Positions 59,769-64,000 of a DNA stretch of 64,000 nt are shown in pieces. The position numbers and the translations under genes are program-made. Where the stretch lies: the NCBI GenBank assembly GCA_018296165.2, contig JACKQL020000007.1:868001-932000 (forward strand), read 5' to 3'. The notes below the pieces were generated by a model, which saw nothing but the letters and a program-made list of their open reading frames with translations, searched no databases and was not told the DNA's origin. Position 1 is the stretch's first letter; each line of letters begins with the position of its first letter. The stretch comes from Termitomyces sp. T153. Lineage: Eukaryota > Basidiomycota > Agaricomycetes > Agaricales > Lyophyllaceae.

Positions 59769-60295
59769 ATGATCAACCAAACTGTAGCTTCTCTTGCCAG
59801 GACGGCAATTCCTGGCGTTCGTCGCCATATCATCTACGCCCGTCATCTACGCCCGTTTTCAACGACTCCACGGGATCGGTCCATTGGGGATATCTCGGCC
59901 TTCACTGCTGCATTTCAGAAGACTACAGTTTTCAAGAAACTCGCAAACCATCCCGAGGCCATCAATGCAATTCGAGCATTGATGGGAATCATGCAGGAGG
60001 CAGGTAGGTCACGCACCGAGGGTCGGTAGCTGACGTCTGACCCGCATGGTCAGGCATTGATGTGACCTCTGGAGCTCAACCCTCGACATTCAAGATGGCC
60101 AAACTCATGATGAATAGCAAATTCCGTGAGCAAGTAACAGTGGTGGCAGAGGAGATGAAAAAAGCAAATGTTGATCTTAATTCGAAGGTGCGTCTTCCAC
60201 GATGCGTACCACGGGCCATTGACAAGTTATTGTCATGCCAGGAAGTCATGGATGAGATTATGGCACTTAGAAAGGCTGCAGAGCCGCCAAAGTAA
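59769..60295 (+). CDS. Small conserved protein with mitochondrial presequence, function unknown
   Basis: Exons 59769-60003, 60054-60187, 60242-60295; 140 aa. The first 35 residues are Arg/Ser/Ala-rich without acidic residues (ARTAIPGVRRHIIYARHLRP then FSTTPRD), as in cleavable mitochondrial targeting sequences. The rest is mostly helical (FKKLANHPEAINAIRALMGI, FREQVTVVAEEMKKANVDLN). I do not recognise a named family. The reading frame is well supported by three consistent splice junctions. Confidence 0.75.
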
Positions 60296-60463
60296 TATAT
60301 TACACCGTAACAGTAATTCTATCTATGTAGACCTTGACTTTCTAATGGAGGCATTGGAAACGGATGAAGCGTTCATTTACACGTGATCTGCGCCGCGACC
60401 GAAGGGCTTTCGCGTTTTCGGTCCTGTGGTTCAACTGGTCAACTGGTTGACATTCCTACTCAA

Positions 60464-62657
60464 ATGCAATCGTCCTCATTAGCAGCATTCGTTCCTGGCG
60501 TTGACAGCTCCTTGCAAGCTCCAGCGTACCCTCTGCCTCAGACTCCGTTCTACTCCATTGAGTATCCTGGTTATGTGCGCCCAACATCTGTGTCGCTGGC
60601 TGTGTCAAACCTAGGCGGGCAATCGGTCCTCGACAGTGCATTCAAGCGCGCAGCCTCCAAAACTGAAACTTTGATTGAACTCAAGCTAAGGCCGGAGCAA
60701 CCTTTCGCACATCCAGTTCCAGGAGATGTTGTTCCTACCAACAACATTCTCCTCAAAATTGTGAAGAAACGGAGAAAAAACAGGTTGGAAGACGGTGCTA
60801 TCGGCGAATATACTGCGGAAGCCATTGGAGTCATACCGAAAACTGCTCGATTTCGAAGTGAGTGCAATTGCTTGGTCGGGTTTTCCCCTACTTTTGCAAC
60901 GATATAATATGTCTGGCAGGTATGGTTGATTATCAATATCAACCAGACATGAACGACCCAGTATCAAAACTTCGCATTGCAATGGATAACATGGATGGTA
61001 TCTATCTTACTCATCTTTGCATTCACAGTCGCGATAACCCCTCTTTCGTAGTTGACGCATTACAATCATACGTCATCCCTGAGGAGAAGGCGGACTATAC
61101 CATTTCTGTTCAGAGTACATCTGGGACAGCCATGGACACTGACATCAACCTTGATCCCGAGCTGACTGGGATATCCGTATCTCGACATCAGCCCGAAAGT
61201 CGAACCATCCCCGTCATGAGAAGTAACCTTCGGCTCTTTCCTCCCCCTCTTTTCAGTCGACAGACCATACCTCAGGGATACAAGTAAATCTCACTCTTTT
61301 TATGTGTTACAGCGCTTCACCGCCCCCTACAGCTTTCGGCCCAATCCTGCATCAATGGTCTCGACTTCTGTCGATAACGAGACAGGTGAGGAAAAGAAGC
61401 GATATATCAATCGAATGCGCTGGAAGGGCTATGGTCCCGCGAGTATTATGTTTTCGGATGCAATTGTAAGTCGTCTCATGCAACGAATGCAAAAAGGATT
61501 ATCATCGCGGGTTCAAAGGTCCCGGACAAGCCTCCGCAAGTGGTCGAAGAAGGTCGGAATCTCATTGATAAAGCAATTTTGAAAAAGCTTGAAGATGTGT
61601 GTTCGCATCTTATTGCTAGTTCACAAGGGCAAAATATGACCCGTCTAGCATAGCTTTTTGTTCAGCGGCCGGTCTGGACCCGTATGTCTCTGTTCAACCA
61701 GCTTGCTCCCAATGAAACTCGTGAGATTCTGAAGTGGGTATATCATAACCTGGTTAGAAAAAGAGAGCGAGTACTCACCGCCAATGTTAGTTCAAAAGCA
61801 CTTCTTCCTCTTGTTTGCTATGTATTTCAGGACGGTCCCTGGCGTGACACCCTTGTTCGCTTTGGCTTTGATCCCCGTCAGGACCGCAGCGCACGATTGT
61901 GAGTCTTGCATTATTCACTTTTCCTTGTCTGAACGGATTCGGATGATTTTTCAGCTTCCAGCGCTTATATTTTCGAAATGCCAATCACCCCATAGCTAGA
62001 CCGTCTGTTATAACGCGACGACAGGACCGTTCCGCCGCCAATACTCAGATAAGAGCAATGGAAGAAGGAACCGAGAAGGAAGCAGATAGAAGGCGAGATA
62101 TCTAGTTGTTTTTCCAATGGAGCATTGGCTGAACTTTGAAAAGGAGATCCCATATTTTTGATGGGCAGTCCATTACGAAAGAGACAGCTGCATTTCAACT
62201 ATGCGATATAACTGATCCTATGCTTAAGGAGATGATCGATGACCCCGATGATCTTCGAGAGGAGTGCAATGTGGGTTGCACAAGTCCGTCCAACGCCTTT
62301 ACTTACATCACAGGTAGGAACGCGATGGGTGGTACAGTTCACACGGGTTTGAGCGTATCAAAACCGTTCTGCGCCACAAATTTTTCTCCCTTCTGGAAGG
62401 ACATCCGGCTTCAGACGAGGAGTGCCGAACACTGCTCTCAAACAACGATGGATTTGCCAAGGCAACTATAGCTAACAGAAGCTATAAACTCAGAGCAGGT
62501 AAGCACAACATGGCAAAAGGCGCGTTACGACCAGAGGATGCTGCGGTAAGTGCTACTACTACGTGAAGGTCACATACTTTGTTTCACAAACAGACAGGCG
62601 ATGCGCTTGAGAGCGACATTGGATCGAAATGCAAAGACCTTGCAAGGTTTGCGATGA
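60464..62657 (+). CDS. TFC1: Transcription factor IIIC subunit 5 (Tfc1/tau95/Sfc1) with an apparent frameshift
   Basis: Binds the A-box of tRNA genes within TFIIIC. Exons: 60464-60857, 60920-60997, 61052-61283, 61333-61465, 61519-61596, 61655-61733, 61791-61898, 61955-62092, 62144-62270, 62318-62545, 62598-62657; about 551 aa. Motifs: FYSIEYPGYVRPTSVSLAV, FAHPVPGDVVPTNNILLKI, GEYTAEAIGVIPKTARFR, DYQYQPDMNDP, NRMRWKGYGPASI, LLPLVCYVFQDGPWRDTLV, SHIFDG, FQLCDITDPMLKEM. In exon 6 the family sequence RPVWT|RMSLFNQ needs one extra base near 61,680 (ACC CGT ATG reads ACCGTATG). Intron 62093-62143 needs a GC donor. Apart from this the gene looks intact. Confidence 0.9.
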
Positions 62658-62935
62658 GAGTTCATGGATGTCTTCAACTACGTTTCATTGTACTAGTTTG
62701 AAGCATTTCTGGATGTCAGTCTTCAATCGCAAGACCCATGTGTTTTCAACAGTTTTTTTGGCGTTTCGTAACGTGGTCTAAACATGGTGATGGCATAGGC
62801 ATAACATATGGATGCTGCGTCACCCTCCCAATACACCTCTTCCAAGCTCAACGTGGGGATGGTTCGAATGTATTCATGATGCAGCTGCTTTTTGCTCCTT
62901 GCGAGCTCGAATCTGCAATGCAATAGAAATTCAGC
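62658..62935. other. Convergent intergenic region TFC1 / eL29
   Basis: About 280 bp between two stop codons; only short chance frames. Presumed 3' untranslated sequence of both genes. Confidence 0.5.
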
Positions 62936-63277
62936 TCAAGTCACTGCAGTAAGATACGGATTACGCACTGTACCAGCAAGAGCGTGACGAGCGTTGCGAC
63001 GGAACTAGAAATGTAGTAAGCCTTCTGTACAAACGCAAATTACATATGAGGACATAATACCTTGGGTTCGACCTAACAGGCGATACATCAGTTCCAAAAA
63101 TCAACGAAAAAGAAAACATTCTACATACACCCTTCAGCGAGCGCGATCGGAAGGAGGTGGGCCGCTTGATACCGTTCTTGTGGGCCTTTTTGTTCTGGTT
63201 ATGATTGGTATGACTAAGTACCAATGAGCTTACACCCCACAACAAGACGAAAGATCATACTTCTTGGATTTGGCCAT
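62936..63277 (-). CDS. RPL29: 60S ribosomal protein eL29
   Basis: Four exons on the minus strand: 63277-63261, 63213-63129, 63072-63061, 63004-62936; 60 aa (yeast 59). MAKSKNHTNHNQNKKAHKNG, then IKRPTSFRSRSLKG, the 12-nt micro-exon VEPK, and FRRNARHALAG. Short basic protein of the large subunit surface. Several AG/GT choices are possible at the micro-exon; this one gives the canonical LKGV.PKFRRNAR. Confidence 0.93.
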
Positions 63278-63529
63278 GGCGTCGTTGAGAACGGTCTTGA
63301 GGGCTACTGGTCCTTGGCGACTGGGAAAGTTCGAGACTGGATGCACAGCCACTGTGGCTGGATAACTGTGCAGCTCCTGCCCGATATGGTGGTCTGCTGA
63401 ACGCAACTTGCCGAGGAGGAATCATAGCTCTTGGAGGGTTCTTTGTCACGATCCTTTTTTGGCGTTACTCTGGGTAGAAGCGATGGTGTCTCGTGGGTGC
63501 ATTAGACTGATATACTTCCACTTCTGTCA
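63278..63529. promoter_or_regulatory. Divergent upstream region eL29 / unknown gene
   Basis: 252 bp between the eL29 ATG and the next plus-strand ATG. CpG-rich; no recognised ribosomal-protein promoter element could be assigned. Confidence 0.35.
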
Positions 63530-64000
63530 ATGGACCCAGAACGTATTGAGAAGTCATTCACCATTACCTTTGAAGAAGATGCCCTGAAAGAGATCGAATG
63601 CCATCCCGAATATCGCCCACGCGCTATCTTCAGATCGAGATCGCCTCATGCAGGAGACGCTTCCCATACTGAGGCTTCAGCTATAGTGCAGAGCGACCCT
63701 TCATACCTGGTCACCGAGGCAGAGATCGCAAAATCATACTTGTCCGCTACATTGTCTACTATCCAACCTCTTGGCGATAACAAATCCCTCCTTATCATGA
63801 CTATCGCTTGTCATCCTGCGCCCGGGCGACGCTTTACGAATGCTACTGTCACTTGGAATATTTCACCACCGTCATCATCCCTGAATGAGAAGACAACAGA
63901 GCGGGCATATAGTCCCAAGATTGTCACGCTCGCCCCGCAGCACAGTATAGGCGGATGGACAGAAGAACAGTCCAGACTTCTCTGGTCATTGTCCGCTCCT
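63530..64000 (+). CDS. Hypothetical protein, 5' part (runs off the right edge)
   Basis: ATG at 63,530 opens a frame of 157 codons without stop to the window end. Begins MDPERIEKSFTITFEEDALK, with a Ser-rich part (residues 36-60), then TVTWNISPP and IGGWTEEQSRLLWSL. Codon use and CpG content are host-like. No family recognised; the first exon is unusually long for this region. Confidence 0.7.
   Translation, partial: MDPERIEKSFTITFEEDALKEIECHPEYRPRAIFRSRSPHAGDASHTEASAIVQSDPSYLVTEAEIAKSYLSATLSTIQPLGDNKSLLIMTIACHPAPGRRFTNATVTWNISPPSSSLNEKTTERAYSPKIVTLAPQHSIGGWTEEQSRLLWSLSAP

Noticed and set aside
1..64000. tRNA, rRNA or other structured RNA genes
   Set aside because: I looked for B-box-like GGTTCGAATCC motifs and cloverleaf-compatible stretches and saw none; a covariance-model scan would be needed to exclude them formally.

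Overview
The window looks like an Agaricomycete-type basidiomycete nuclear genome. Two gene-dense arms of conserved eukaryotic housekeeping genes, with roughly 45-100 nt introns and divergent promoters often under 100 bp, flank a transposon island of about 44 kb. Protein family matches are from recognition of motifs and domain order; exon joins were made by hand from splice sites, reading phase and family alignment, so single junctions may be wrong while the gene identities are mostly secure.

Left arm (1-13,975): ARP4 (chromatin actin-related protein, runs off the left edge), ERB1 (60S biogenesis WD40 protein), an unresolved 0.9 kb interval, a 13-exon fungal seven-helix membrane protein of the DUF6533 type, an LLP/DUF2423 ribosome-biogenesis protein, the spliceosomal SmF protein, NC2-beta, a MAK32-like PfkB-family protein, a 4'-phosphopantetheinyl transferase and RNA polymerase III subunit RPC34. 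Right arm (58,445-64,000): PKR1 (V-ATPase assembly), PSF3 (GINS replication complex), a small mitochondrial-type protein, TFC1 (TFIIIC subunit, with an apparent 1-nt frameshift), ribosomal protein eL29 and a partial unknown protein. Genes for Pol III transcription, ribosome production and replication predominate.

Transposon island (about 14,060-58,291): AT-rich, poor in CpG and full of stop codons. It contains a copia element (15,222-23,104) with paired LTRs and target-site duplication CAATG, inserted into an ORF1-like gene and itself hit by a solo LTR; decayed Ty3/gypsy chromo-integrase elements in both orientations; five copies of one 1.0-1.2 kb LTR family, three CpG-rich (young) with perfect 5-bp duplications and two CpG-poor (old); a second copia element; a MITE-like element; a decayed Helitron Rep/helicase gene with a 58-60 bp minisatellite and a terminal hairpin at the right edge of the island; and an inverted partial Helitron copy. 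Two features stand out: a nearly perfect 752-bp-arm palindrome made from half a Tc1/mariner element (43,970-45,576) and a roughly 465-bp-arm palindrome in the gypsy 3' region (38,775-39,810). Both have loops of about 100 nt and could be transcribed into long hairpin RNA.

Removing the island would join the 5' flanks of RPC34 and PKR1 into one divergent promoter of about 240 bp, so the island appears to have split a compact bidirectional promoter.
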